From Pseudomonas sp. SG20056 (lineage in GTDB: Bacteria > Pseudomonadota > Gammaproteobacteria > Pseudomonadales > Pseudomonadaceae): DNA of 64,000 nt. The position numbers and the translations under genes were made by a program. The first letter of the stretch is position 1; the number at the start of each line of letters is the position of its first letter. Location: positions 1,736,001-1,800,000 of the forward strand of contig NZ_CP134499.1 in NCBI RefSeq assembly GCF_031764535.1, given 5' to 3'. This document shows, one piece after another, positions 25,666-34,545 of this stretch. Under the pieces are notes generated by a model. That model ran no database searches, was not told where the DNA came from, and saw only the letters and a list, made by a program, of their open reading frames with translations.

Positions 25666-25916
25666 ACCAACCTCTTATTCTACTGAATGTCTGTACCTGA
25701 ATAGGTCATCAACCTAAGGTATAAGTGGTCTCTGGTTTTGAAGACTTTCCGAAGGACCGCTCCTAGCCGGTGTCGGCCAATCGTAGATATTGTTGTTGAA
25801 GCGCCTAGGCCGCGCGAACAGGGTATTTCAAGCCGCGCTTGCTAAGCACAAATTTTCGCCCATCAAAGAATCCCGCCTCTTAAACAATGATATATCGATT
25901 TAAATGGAGTAATTCA

Positions 25917-26903
25917 GTGTCAACAAGTGCACCAAATAATGTTACAACTCCCCAAGGAGTAACTGTAGACGGTCAGTCAGTTCTAACGCCTGGTTTTAAT
26001 ATTGTCCGCGAAATTGGCCGAGGAGCAAATGCGGTAGTTTTTGAGGCTGTTGATGAGCTTTTGTCCCGAAGAGTCGCGTTAAAGATATGGAATAAGCGCG
26101 GTTTGTCTCGAGCCCAATTTGAAACAGCAAAAATTGCTCCGCTAGAACATCCCCTTGTCGTGAGAACTTATCAGTTCAACTGGCTGAAAGGGCATGCATA
26201 TGCTGTCATGGAGCTAGTTCCCGGAGTCTCATGTAAGGAATGGCTCAAGGAAAGTCAACCCCTTGATTCTCGCATATCGGTTTGGAAACTGTATTCTGCG
26301 GCCCTAAAGTACATATACAACTTCGAAGAAACTCATGGCGATCCACATGTTGGAAACATTTTAGTATTTCCCGATGTTGATCGCTTCTATGATAGATACG
26401 CAGAATTTCAGGGTGCATCGATTGGTGTAAAAATTGCCGACATGGGCACCAGTAAAGTACATAATCTCGTAAAAAAAATGCAAATTCGCGAAGCAAAAAT
26501 AATTTGGGAAACCGCAGGTAGAATTTTCAAGGACCAGTCCCTTTCTCGCCTTTGGTTTCACCCAAATGGCTTGTCCCATAAAACAACCTTGAATTTGCTT
26601 GACGACCTCTGCGAATTTATTTCGTTCAGTAGTAATTCAGCGTATTCCGATAGAGCATCTGAAAATGCATCGATACTGGCCAATCTAATCATTAAGACCC
26701 CTTTATTTAAATTGGAGGAAGTCTTTGCCTGCATTAAAAAATCCCACATTACGACTTCCGAGCGCCTGGCGCGCAGAATTAATAGCAGGTTATTTGGAAT
26801 CACCAACACATTGGATGCCAATGAGATTATTAATGAAGAGTCAGAGCGAGCATACGCGGCCCTTAGGGAAGATTTTTTGAAAAAACTCGCACTTGACTCT
26901 TAA
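25917..26903 (+). CDS. Ser/Thr protein kinase-like protein
   Basis: Eukaryotic-type kinase fold, 329 aa from GTG 25917, chosen because GGAG lies 7 bases upstream; an ATG at 25887 has no ribosome site. Visible motifs: glycine loop GRGANAVVFEA, Lys in VALKIW, catalytic loop HGDPHVGNIL (H-x-D with N), and DMG in place of DFG (IADMGTSK). The main residues are present, so it may be active. The C-terminal ~120 residues are helical and unknown. AT-rich; no adjacent phosphatase. Target unknown; kinases in such islands often act in phage defence (general knowledge, not shown here). Confidence 0.8.
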   Translation: MSTSAPNNVTTPQGVTVDGQSVLTPGFNIVREIGRGANAVVFEAVDELLSRRVALKIWNKRGLSRAQFETAKIAPLEHPLVVRTYQFNWLKGHAYAVMELVPGVSCKEWLKESQPLDSRISVWKLYSAALKYIYNFEETHGDPHVGNILVFPDVDRFYDRYAEFQGASIGVKIADMGTSKVHNLVKKMQIREAKIIWETAGRIFKDQSLSRLWFHPNGLSHKTTLNLLDDLCEFISFSSNSAYSDRASENASILANLIIKTPLFKLEEVFACIKKSHITTSERLARRINSRLFGITNTLDANEIINEESERAYAALREDFLKKLALDS

Positions 26904-27191
26904 AAAATAGCAAGTTCCAAACTAAAATATCATTGATTCGTTATATTAAATTTCGTTTCTGGCGGGTATCTGCCGGTCCCGCCGGCAGCTTAGGGTCGGC
27001 TCCCGTCAGTCGAGACCGACGCCTCAGGGCCAGAATCAGCCGGTCAGTGGTGGGTGACTACGAAATGAGAACCGAATCAACCTAGCCATTTCACTCTCGT
27101 GAACTTACATAGGCCGTAGGCTACAGTGATGCCTTGCAATCACCTTTTAATAAGCGGCTAGGACAGCCAGACTCTCGAAAGGAACTCGACA

Positions 27192-27683
27192 ATGCCTATT
27201 CTTCGCTACCTCACTGTTTCACTTGCCTCTGCTCTGGTGGCTGCTTATGCGGCCCTTTGGTACGCGTCTCCCGCACCAATTGAACAGTCCCATGCCATAA
27301 CAGTGCCGCGACTAACTGTGCAGGAGCATCAAGGGAATTTGCTAATTTGGGGGAGTTGGAAAACGGTCGCAGGGTATGAACAGCCCGGCAAGAACGCCAT
27401 CGAGATTCGCTGCAATGCAGCCAAAACCGCGTGCAGTGAGGCATATGCCAACCTGCTGCACCACGATGAAGGCGAGGACATCGAGGCCCAAGTGTTTAGC
27501 TACCAGGTCGTGGAGTGGACTGATTCGTTACTACACGCCGTAGCCAAAGGCGCGATGGAGGAGTGTATCGACCGCAACCTCTATGTAAGCCTGAACGACA
27601 AAACGGCAAGCCTGGAATGGATGCCTCAAGAAGACTGTGAGGGGGACGTAGGTGCTGCGGTTTTGGTGGGTGACCCACTTTAA
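27192..27683 (+). CDS. Hypothetical exported or membrane-anchored protein
   Basis: 163 aa. The N-terminus (YLTVSLASALVAAYAALWYA) is an uncleaved anchor or signal peptide. The remainder has four Cys (IRCNAAKTAC, EECID, QEDCEG), possibly two disulfides in the periplasm. It lies just after a Pseudomonas-type intergenic sequence and opposite the hxs operon. Not recognised. Confidence 0.6.
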   Translation: MPILRYLTVSLASALVAAYAALWYASPAPIEQSHAITVPRLTVQEHQGNLLIWGSWKTVAGYEQPGKNAIEIRCNAAKTACSEAYANLLHHDEGEDIEAQVFSYQVVEWTDSLLHAVAKGAMEECIDRNLYVSLNDKTASLEWMPQEDCEGDVGAAVLVGDPL

Positions 27684-27761
27684 TTCGCTCTGTTGCAGCG
27701 TTATGGCTAACTACCTATGTGTATTAGTGGCCGCAATGCCTAAATAGCAATGCGGACCTCC

Positions 27762-28397
27762 CTAAGGAATCGCAATGCCTAGGGCATTCAAAGTTGGCGT
27801 ATCCGCCCGACCGTTAATCTCAAGTCCCGAATCGGCCTGGAATGCCATGATTGCACCACGAGTTTGTTTGCCCATCATCCCGTCCAGCGGGCCGGTGTAA
27901 TACTGTTTGACCATTAGTGCCATCTGCACACGTGCAAGAAGCTCGGCAAGATCGTTGCTAGCGGGTTTAACCCGCTGGGGTGTTGTAGTGGGTTGGGTAA
28001 TGGAGTTCAGGGATCTGGTAGTCGAGCCGTTCAAGTTGGAGCCATTACCGTAACTGGTCCCAGAGCCAGAACTGTCGTAGATAGTACTTGGCCGAGGTGT
28101 TGTCGCCGGTGTCGAGTAAACGGTCCGAGGTGCACTGTAGCCACCTGAACCGCTGTAGTGAGAGCGGTGTGAGCTATGGGATCTGTGAGAACTATGTGAA
28201 CGATGCGCGGCATAGATGTTTACCGCGTCCTCCGCATTAAGGGTGTTCTTGAATACGGGCGGTTCATCATTGGAATTCTTGCTCCAGTCGAACCCTTCAA
28301 GTGCCATCTGGTTCCCATGGGCAAGCGGTGTGCTCACTATGGGAATTAGTGCCATAGTCTGGCCGATCAGTAGCTTCCAGCGAGTAAGCAACCTCAT
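27762..28397 (-). CDS. hxsA: His-Xaa-Ser repeat precursor protein HxsA
   Basis: Probable substrate of the paired radical SAM enzymes upstream. 211 aa: signal peptide (LLIGQTMALIPIVSTPLAHG), then near residue 64 the repeat HRSHSSHRSHSSHRSH, a Gly/Ser/Thr-rich linker, and a C-terminal peptidoglycan-binding-like domain (MVKQYYTGPLDGMMGKQTRG … FQADSGL). The His-x-Ser repeat is the hallmark of the family. Its start overlaps the hxsC stop (ATGA), so it is last in hxsDBCA. The modified product is not known in this family. Confidence 0.93.
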   Translation of the reverse strand: MRLLTRWKLLIGQTMALIPIVSTPLAHGNQMALEGFDWSKNSNDEPPVFKNTLNAEDAVNIYAAHRSHSSHRSHSSHRSHYSGSGGYSAPRTVYSTPATTPRPSTIYDSSGSGTSYGNGSNLNGSTTRSLNSITQPTTTPQRVKPASNDLAELLARVQMALMVKQYYTGPLDGMMGKQTRGAIMAFQADSGLEINGRADTPTLNALGIAIP

Positions 28398-29620
28398 GAT
28401 GCTCTCCTTGCGTATTCAGCGAATTCGTCTGCAGTGAGTGAATGAATTCCTCGGCTCTGCCAGCGGGCAGAGTGTGACTTGAAGAATCCTGCGCACCGAG
28501 TAATACCCGCGCAACTTTGGCAGGTGTCGATGAAGAGATTTTTCCAGTCCGAAATGCTCTGTCGATAGAGGGGCATGAGTGACGGCCTCAGAGTACAGAG
28601 CGGTAGGTTATACACCGACACTGCCACGCCTCGTGCGTCCAAAAAGTGCGCTGCCTGACTGAGCTCTTCCTGATAGTCGACCGGATCGATCCAGAGCTCT
28701 TCGTAATGCTTCTTAGCAAGCCCCATGTTTTCAATCCCCATAAGGGCCACATGCTCAACGAACGGCATGTTTCGGAAGATGAAATGTGCAAGCTCGGGCA
28801 ACCGGGGTGTGGTCAGTCGACTCAGTACCACGCGAATCTCTATTCGCTGGTTTGCCCTGGCGAGGTTGTAGATGCCCTGCATCGTCTCACTGAATGCGCC
28901 AGGGGCTTGAACCACATGGTCGTGGTCTCTGGCATTGTCTGCATAAAGCGGGATACCCCAGGTCAGCTGGGCGTGATTGACCTGCCGCAAATCTGAAATC
29001 CAGGATTTGTCGTGTAGTAGGCGGCCATTACTGAGGAGGTGCAGCGACTTTTCTGGGAGCACGGCCTTGGCTTTCGCGAGGATTTGCAGCAGCCCTTCGC
29101 GATATAGCGTCGGCTCGCCACCGCTGATTCCAAGCTGCTCCTCACCCGGATCGAGCAGATCTATTAGCCGAAGGTTTTCTTCCACATGCCAAGCGTCATC
29201 GATGTCCTTCGGCGGCTGGGAACACATCAGGCACAGGCTGTTACAACGGTCGGTCATGAACAGCAGGTTGCTGTTGGAGCCACGGCGATACAACACTCGC
29301 ACTACCGGTGATCCAGGAGACACGACTATCACATCACCTGGTTGTACTACCTGGGAATCATGGGGGTTGTAGAGCTGAGGGCCAGAGAATGCATTCGATG
29401 GCGTGGTCTTTGTTGGGAAAAGTAAGCCTCCAACCGGTAACGACAGCAGTTGCAGGTTGGTTGCGTCCGGGGCTTCTATCCACAACATCAGGTCATCAAA
29501 GCCCGTCGACCCAGTACAGGCGGCGGTCCCTTTCTCGATTAGCTCTGAAGGGGTGATCACCTTGAACAGCCTTGTGCTGGAAAGGTTGTGAATTTCGAAC
29601 TGCGTATCAAGCCTGAGCAC
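28394..29620 (-). CDS. hxsC: His-Xaa-Ser system radical SAM enzyme HxsC
   Basis: Radical SAM maturase, 408 aa, GTG start with GGGGTGAG just upstream. The cluster motif is in FMTDRCNSLCLMCSQPP (C-x3-C-x2-C), followed by a GGEPTL-type SAM-binding segment (LGISGGEPTLYREGL). A C-terminal Cys set (CQSCAGITRCAGF) may bind an extra cluster. It lies 3 bases after hxsB. Together with HxsB it forms the paired rSAM enzymes proposed to modify HxsA; chemistry unknown. Confidence 0.93.
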   Translation of the reverse strand: MLRLDTQFEIHNLSSTRLFKVITPSELIEKGTAACTGSTGFDDLMLWIEAPDATNLQLLSLPVGGLLFPTKTTPSNAFSGPQLYNPHDSQVVQPGDVIVVSPGSPVVRVLYRRGSNSNLLFMTDRCNSLCLMCSQPPKDIDDAWHVEENLRLIDLLDPGEEQLGISGGEPTLYREGLLQILAKAKAVLPEKSLHLLSNGRLLHDKSWISDLRQVNHAQLTWGIPLYADNARDHDHVVQAPGAFSETMQGIYNLARANQRIEIRVVLSRLTTPRLPELAHFIFRNMPFVEHVALMGIENMGLAKKHYEELWIDPVDYQEELSQAAHFLDARGVAVSVYNLPLCTLRPSLMPLYRQSISDWKNLFIDTCQSCAGITRCAGFFKSHSARWQSRGIHSLTADEFAEYARRAS

Positions 29621-29623
29621 ATC

Positions 29624-31114
29624 TCACCCCTTGTATCCAGCAGATGGAAGGTCAGCAAGCGAGCGACGTGAGACCCAGGACAGTAGAACGCGCCTGGTTT
29701 GCTCATCGCCATCGCGCAGCAATCGGAATATATGTGTCAGTAGCTCCATATTTCGTTGGCAGAATGCACTGAATGCTCGGTGACCGATCGGGTCTCCTTG
29801 GCGAGCATAGTGCTCAATAGGGTCGGCTCCGCAGTAAGGAACCAGAGCGCAGTCGGAGCAGCCTGGGAGTGCCTCTGCCACACCCGCGGAAAGGAGCAGC
29901 TTGATCACGGGGGACGTGAGTAGTTCTTTCAAGGGCTGGCTAACGGCACCGAGCCGAAGCCCATCCTCACCCATTTCCAGCAGCATCCGCGCTTCGTCCG
30001 AGGGATAGACACTGCCATCGTAGTTGTATACCAGGGCTCCTAAGCCTGCTCCTGCCGGCGAGCGGAGGTCTACGTAGCCCGTAGAAAATGGAGTCAGGAT
30101 GTTGGTCAACAACAACGAGGCATAGCCTTCGGACAAGTAGGCCCCCTGGGTGTTAACGGCGATAAGGTATGTCAGTGCCTTCTTGTAGAAGTCGGTGTAC
30201 TGGCTTACTGAGTAGTCCAGTCGTGACTCCGACTTTTTGGCAAAGCCATAGGGACTCAGCGGCCGTAGTGAGATGCTGTTAAAGCCTTGCTCGACATACT
30301 CATCGATAATCGCCTGTGGGTGCTCCAGACTCCTCGCAGTCAACGTGGTCAGTGCGGAAACTCTGTCATGCCCTAGCCTTTCCCGCACCCTGTGAATGCC
30401 ATCAAGGGTGCGTTCATAAGAGTTCTTCGCCGGTGTCGGACGATTGGCGTTGTGTAGGAAAGCTGGGCCATCCAGAGACGTCGAAAAATGCACGCCGTGT
30501 TCATTTGCGAAGTCGAGGATCTCCTCGCTCAAATGATGCAGGGTGCTGCTGATGACGAACTGGATGCTGCGCTGCTCAACCTCATTTCGCCTCTGAGCAG
30601 ACTCAATTACTTGCCGGATGCGATCAAATGCTAGAAGGGGCTCACCACCTTGGAACTCAACTGTTAGCACGGGGGACGGGGATTCGAACAAACGATCTAC
30701 TGCATGAGCCGCATGTTCGGCGGACATGTCGTGACCAGAACCACCAACCGGTGCACGTGAGACCTGACAGTACTGGCAAGTGTGGTTACAACGCAGTGTG
30801 ACGACGAAGAGATGAAGCGCGGGACCTCCGAACATGAAGCTTTTCCGGCTACGGTACTGGGCAGCCATTTCCGGCAAGGGGTCATGTACACCAGGCTCGT
30901 AAATGAAGTGGCGTGCAAGCAGGTCTCGGTACAGGTTCGTATGACGATCAATCTGCTTGTGTACGAGTTGGTTCAGTTCGGTATCTGAGAGGAACAGGTA
31001 TTCGCCCGTCTCTGCCGTCACTAACACACCATCCTGTCGCCCATCATCCATACGCAGGAAGCGAAATGGCAAAAGACGATAGTTCGTCTCTTTGGCAATC
31101 AACTGGACCTGCAT
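29624..31114 (-). CDS. hxsB: His-Xaa-Ser system radical SAM maturase HxsB
   Basis: 496 aa from ATG 31114 (a TTG frame opens at 31120). N-terminal ~95 residues precede the rSAM motif VTLRCNHTCQYCQVS (C-x3-C-x2-C). Then EFQGGEPLLAFD, and a C-terminal SPASM-like Cys set (LPGCSDCALVPYCGADP … FCQRN), as in peptide-modifying rSAM enzymes. It starts immediately before the hxsD stop region and leads into hxsC, so the operon is tightly coupled. Confidence 0.94.
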   Translation of the reverse strand: MQVQLIAKETNYRLLPFRFLRMDDGRQDGVLVTAETGEYLFLSDTELNQLVHKQIDRHTNLYRDLLARHFIYEPGVHDPLPEMAAQYRSRKSFMFGGPALHLFVVTLRCNHTCQYCQVSRAPVGGSGHDMSAEHAAHAVDRLFESPSPVLTVEFQGGEPLLAFDRIRQVIESAQRRNEVEQRSIQFVISSTLHHLSEEILDFANEHGVHFSTSLDGPAFLHNANRPTPAKNSYERTLDGIHRVRERLGHDRVSALTTLTARSLEHPQAIIDEYVEQGFNSISLRPLSPYGFAKKSESRLDYSVSQYTDFYKKALTYLIAVNTQGAYLSEGYASLLLTNILTPFSTGYVDLRSPAGAGLGALVYNYDGSVYPSDEARMLLEMGEDGLRLGAVSQPLKELLTSPVIKLLLSAGVAEALPGCSDCALVPYCGADPIEHYARQGDPIGHRAFSAFCQRNMELLTHIFRLLRDGDEQTRRVLLSWVSRRSLADLPSAGYKG

Positions 31115-31116
31115 GC

Positions 31117-31410
31117 TCAAACACCTGCCTCTTTAAGGGCTGTGCGGGCCAGCAATTCACGGATGCCTGAAGTCTCTTTAAACACCTGCTCGCGCAAGGC
31201 AAAATCATTCAGGGTGCGGATGATTAGTATCCGAGCGGCGGATTCTGTAAGGACAATGGTGGGTGCTGCGGGGCTAACGAGAAGATCAAAGCCTTCTGAG
31301 GATTGCTGAATCAGAATCGAGAGCGAGTCGGCCAAGGCGTAGGCTGCTTTTTGGGCCACCTGCACAGGGTAGATTCGCGCGTCGATTGTTATTGTTACTG
31401 ACCACAGCAT
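31117..31410 (-). CDS. hxsD: His-Xaa-Ser system protein HxsD
   Basis: 97 aa, first gene of hxsDBCA. The N-terminal strand (SVTITIDARIYPVQVAQKAA) and the C-terminal helix (NDFALREQVFKETSGIRELL) match the family pattern, where LR and the ET…R motif are conserved. Its role is probably substrate recognition or delivery for the maturases, as with other small RiPP partners (inference). No obvious promoter was identified upstream by eye. Confidence 0.88.
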   Translation of the reverse strand: MLWSVTITIDARIYPVQVAQKAAYALADSLSILIQQSSEGFDLLVSPAAPTIVLTESAARILIIRTLNDFALREQVFKETSGIRELLARTALKEAGV

Positions 31411-31517
31411 TCGGGTGCCATCCTAGATCCCTGATAGTTAGTATGGATACTGCTCTTAGTGAAAGCATTTTGCCATCCTTAGCTTGGCATCGAGTGGTCA
31501 CATGCGGCTAACGGTCG

Positions 31518-31781
31518 TTGGCGGCACTTAAGGAAAGCGAGTATAAGGAGTACGGAAAGTTAAGACTTGACGCACTCATGAAGGAAACGAACAACATAAT
31601 AACACGCAAGGAAATAAAGTTCCGCTTTAGAGAGCAGAACAACACCAGGCTTTTTGAGTACTTCGACCTATACTTTTCAATAAGCTTGGTTTCGGAGAAC
31701 AAATCTAGATTTAAAAAGGTAAGGCATCGGCTTGTCACCCGCATAAATAAACTTAAGGCGACAAAAAATTATTACTTGTAA
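31518..31781 (+). pseudogene. Possible gene remnant of unknown origin
   Basis: An 87-codon open frame with no ATG or ribosome site (it opens at a TTG). The translation is Lys/Arg/Glu-rich with protein-like composition (KLRLDALMKETNNIITRKEI), which suggests a truncated gene rather than noise. Not recognised. Confidence 0.3.
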
Positions 31782-31963
31782 ATTTCTGTCACTGAGAACC
31801 AAGCCTTGACCAACTTTAATCAGACTAGCCAGTACCAAGCTCAGGCAGACAGAGCTGGAGTGACTGTGGTCTTAATCAAGGGTAGCTATCGGCCAATACC
31901 AGATGCTTAACTTTTGACTAATTTTCAGCCGAATCGCTACTTTTGGCTGAGAAATAAGATGAG

Positions 31964-32905
31964 TTAAATAGTACCTTCGTAAAGGAGATCTATTATGCCG
32001 CCTTCTGGATACATTACCCCTTGCCTAGACTTCGTGTAGCGCTTGCATAGCGAGAAGATTTTTTCTTTTTCACCAAGTCTAAAGGTACTTCGTTCAATTT
32101 CAGTGAGTAGACTGATGGATTGCTCAGAATATCCACTGGACGATAGAAATAGCCCCCCATCAACCTCTTCCTTAATAATAACCTCCAAAAAGTTACTGAG
32201 ATGAGATCTCTCAACTTTCTTTTTTGACCTCCAATGCTTTACCTCAACAAAGTAAGTGTACTGCTTTTCACCGAAAATGCATTTAAGGACAATGTCTTTT
32301 CCACCATCCTTTCCGGCCGAAGTGATTTTTGAATCAAACCCGATTCCCTCCAGGGTTAACTGCAGAACATACTCAAGCTCTCTCCACTCAATCTGATCAA
32401 GATAGTCAGGGTCGAGTGCTATTCGTTTTGCGAGCTCGTCACTAAAAGCTCTACGAAGGAGAGCGACGCAGGAAGGTGGGCTATCTTCGAGATCGTACTT
32501 ACCAATGAATTTTAGGTGAAAATCTACTGTATCTCTTAAATTCCCCTGCATGTCGGGGTGCTGTGTTAGGACATGCTTTGAATACCTGCACTCCCCTAGG
32601 AATTTTGACTCATCCCTGGAAAAAACCTCGAATAATAGAATTCTTCTGTTATTGCTCTGGTGGTCACATATAGCTAAATTGCTTCCACTCATTACCACAT
32701 TGCCGCGCTGATCCGCGCCCGTATATATGAATGTATCTCCATCTGTGAACCCTGCACTGTCCTTGAGATTCCTGCGCTCTCTTGTAAATAAAAATATATA
32801 AGGAGACTCCTTAGGTATCACAATTCCGCCTTGAGGAGACCCTCCATACACGGAGTTAATATCTTTTTGACGGCTATATATCTGGCCAGGCTCGAGTATC
32901 TTCAT
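31964..32905 (-). CDS. Mrr-type restriction endonuclease with N-terminal modified-DNA-reader-like domain
   Basis: 313 aa. N-terminal ~150 residues (GQIYSRQKDINSVYGGSPQG … YTGADQRGN … NRRILLFEVF) resemble SRA/McrA-type domains that read modified bases. The C-terminal part has the Mrr catalytic pattern: helix LEYVLQLTLEGIGFDSKI, then GKDGGKDIVLKC and YFVEVKHW (D…E-x-K). It probably cuts modified foreign DNA, as type IV enzymes do. No methylase is near, which fits type IV. GGAG precedes the ATG. AT-rich. Confidence 0.8.
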   Translation of the reverse strand: MKILEPGQIYSRQKDINSVYGGSPQGGIVIPKESPYIFLFTRERRNLKDSAGFTDGDTFIYTGADQRGNVVMSGSNLAICDHQSNNRRILLFEVFSRDESKFLGECRYSKHVLTQHPDMQGNLRDTVDFHLKFIGKYDLEDSPPSCVALLRRAFSDELAKRIALDPDYLDQIEWRELEYVLQLTLEGIGFDSKITSAGKDGGKDIVLKCIFGEKQYTYFVEVKHWRSKKKVERSHLSNFLEVIIKEEVDGGLFLSSSGYSEQSISLLTEIERSTFRLGEKEKIFSLCKRYTKSRQGVMYPEGGIIDLLYEGTI

Positions 32906-33231
32906 AGATCTCCAAGGAGCAAATTGTACGCATAGTACAGAGAAGGCGTATTCCCCTTCGCAGTTTTATCAAAGCTCGTGACTCAAACGCTCGTTTTCCA
33001 GAAATTCAACCTGAGTTTATTAAAGCGCAGTGCACCCTTCCGAAGCAGGTGCATCGCGCTAATTGCAAAAATGGCTGGTCACCCCCTCAATGAAATGGTC
33101 CGACCTCAGTACCAGTGAGGCCGAGCGACTAGCTGTATTCCGAACGGTACTGGCGTGGCTTCTGAAACAGGCGCACACTTTCGGCACATGGCGCAATATT
33201 CAGCGTCACGTGACGAAAAAGGGAGGTGCTT
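32906..33231. other. Divergent gap between restriction gene and toxin–antitoxin operon
   Basis: No gene is clearly supported. An open frame at 33063–33290 exists but its tail is the antisense-frame of the antitoxin start and it has no ribosome site. The region should hold the Xre–RES promoter; no operator was identified. Confidence 0.4.
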
Positions 33232-33795
33232 ATGGAAGCGGCAGCCCCCGGCAGAGCCGGAAAAGCCAAAGCAGGCGTCGTAAAAAGTAAGAGCGTGCTA
33301 TTTAAAACGAGTTACGCAGCCAAGCGCTACAAAGCCACGCTCGAAGGGAAGAGTACAGATATCTCCAAGAGTGCGCTGGTGGCCAGCCTTCTCAATGGCG
33401 GAGCTTCGCCTGATGATCTGGGCGCGGTGTATCGCGTGACCAAAGAAGGGATCACGATTGCCGCCCTCACTGAGTTCACGAAGTCGCTCCAGATGTTCAA
33501 TAGCGACTATCTGCTAATGGCTCTGACAGGCCTTTCTGAACGAACCATTCAGCGACGTCAGCAGAAACCAGCAGAGCCATTGAACTCAGAGCAGAGTGCC
33601 CGAGCATTCCTGGGCGCTCAGATCCTAGAACAGGCAATCAGAGTGATCGGTACCCCCGAGCTTGCAGAGGCATGGATGTCAAAACCTGCCATCGGCCTTG
33701 ATGGCAGGAGACCCATCGACCTGCTGGATAACTCAATCGGCACGCAACTGGTGAGTGAGTTCCTGACCCGCCTGGAGTACGGGGTCTACCAATGA
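33232..33795 (+). CDS. Antitoxin of the Xre/MbcA/ParS (DUF2384) family
   Basis: 187 aa from ATG 33232, with GGGAGG five bases upstream. The central HTH-like part (LMALTGLSERTIQRRQQKPA) and the C-terminal DUF2384 region (AWMSKPAIGLDGRRPIDLLD) are the usual marks. It would neutralise the RES toxin and repress the operon. Its TGA overlaps the toxin ATG (ATGA). Confidence 0.93.
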   Translation: MEAAAPGRAGKAKAGVVKSKSVLFKTSYAAKRYKATLEGKSTDISKSALVASLLNGGASPDDLGAVYRVTKEGITIAALTEFTKSLQMFNSDYLLMALTGLSERTIQRRQQKPAEPLNSEQSARAFLGAQILEQAIRVIGTPELAEAWMSKPAIGLDGRRPIDLLDNSIGTQLVSEFLTRLEYGVYQ

Positions 33796-34313
33796 TCATG
33801 AGGCCAGGGAGCGGCGACCTGTTCATTTGGAGATTGGACCCTGAAGAGTTTGGGGCAACATGGGATAGCGGGATTGGTGCCGAGAAGGTCGGTGGCCGGT
33901 GGAACTCGAAAGGTGTTCGAGTGGTTTATGGCAGCCTGGACTCGTCAACTGCCATCCTAGAAGTTGCTGTGCATAAAGGCTTCGAGTCCTTAGATACTGT
34001 GCGGATGATGCTGACCTGTGCACGGATTACAGATTTATCGTCTGTTCTCACTATCGACGACCAGTCTGTTCCGAACCCAAACTGGCTTTTTCCTGGAACT
34101 CCCAGTGGTGGCCAGCAGCAATTTGGCGACACCTTGCTTGCCCAACATCCATTCCTGTTGGTGCCTTCTTCTGTGAACCCACACAGCTGGAATCTACTCA
34201 TGAACCCCGAGTTAGCTACCGGCAAGTATGAGGTGGTTATGCAAGAGCGCTTGCGCCTGGATACGCGTTTGAACCCGCCGCGGCCACCAATAGTTACAAG
34301 TGTTCACGGCTAA
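33792..34313 (+). CDS. RES-domain toxin
   Basis: 173 aa. The RES family depletes NAD+ or modifies targets by ADP-ribosyl transfer or phosphorolysis. Visible family marks: FIWRLDPEEF, the R in GGRWNSKGVRVVYGS, the E in STAILEVAVH, and the Ser/Asn pair in LLVPSSVNPHSWNLLMNP. All key residues are present, so it is probably active. It pairs with the overlapping upstream Xre antitoxin. Confidence 0.93.
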   Translation: MIMRPGSGDLFIWRLDPEEFGATWDSGIGAEKVGGRWNSKGVRVVYGSLDSSTAILEVAVHKGFESLDTVRMMLTCARITDLSSVLTIDDQSVPNPNWLFPGTPSGGQQQFGDTLLAQHPFLLVPSSVNPHSWNLLMNPELATGKYEVVMQERLRLDTRLNPPRPPIVTSVHG

Positions 34314-34545
34314 TCGCCTCTCATCGGGGGGCGTTTAACCAGCCGTGTACTGACATCGACAGTCCGAGAGTAACTGGAATCCCTGGCATAACTGCTTCTC
34401 TAATGGGCTTTTGATACATCGAGCTTATTGGAGCGCTTTTTCACTGGCGCACCGTGGTCGGTCCAATTAACGCTCCTGATGTAACTCGGTGAAAAAATAC
34501 TCGCCGCCTGTTATAGGTTAAATATTTTCAGTAGCCAGAGGCGAC

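Noticed and set aside
28150..28215. Short DNA repeats suggesting a CRISPR or satellite
   Set aside because: They encode the His-x-Ser repeat of HxsA; no spacers.
33063..33290. 75-aa frame upstream of the antitoxin
   Set aside because: No ribosome site, and its tail overlaps the antitoxin start in another frame with a poly-basic end. Kept only as gap content.
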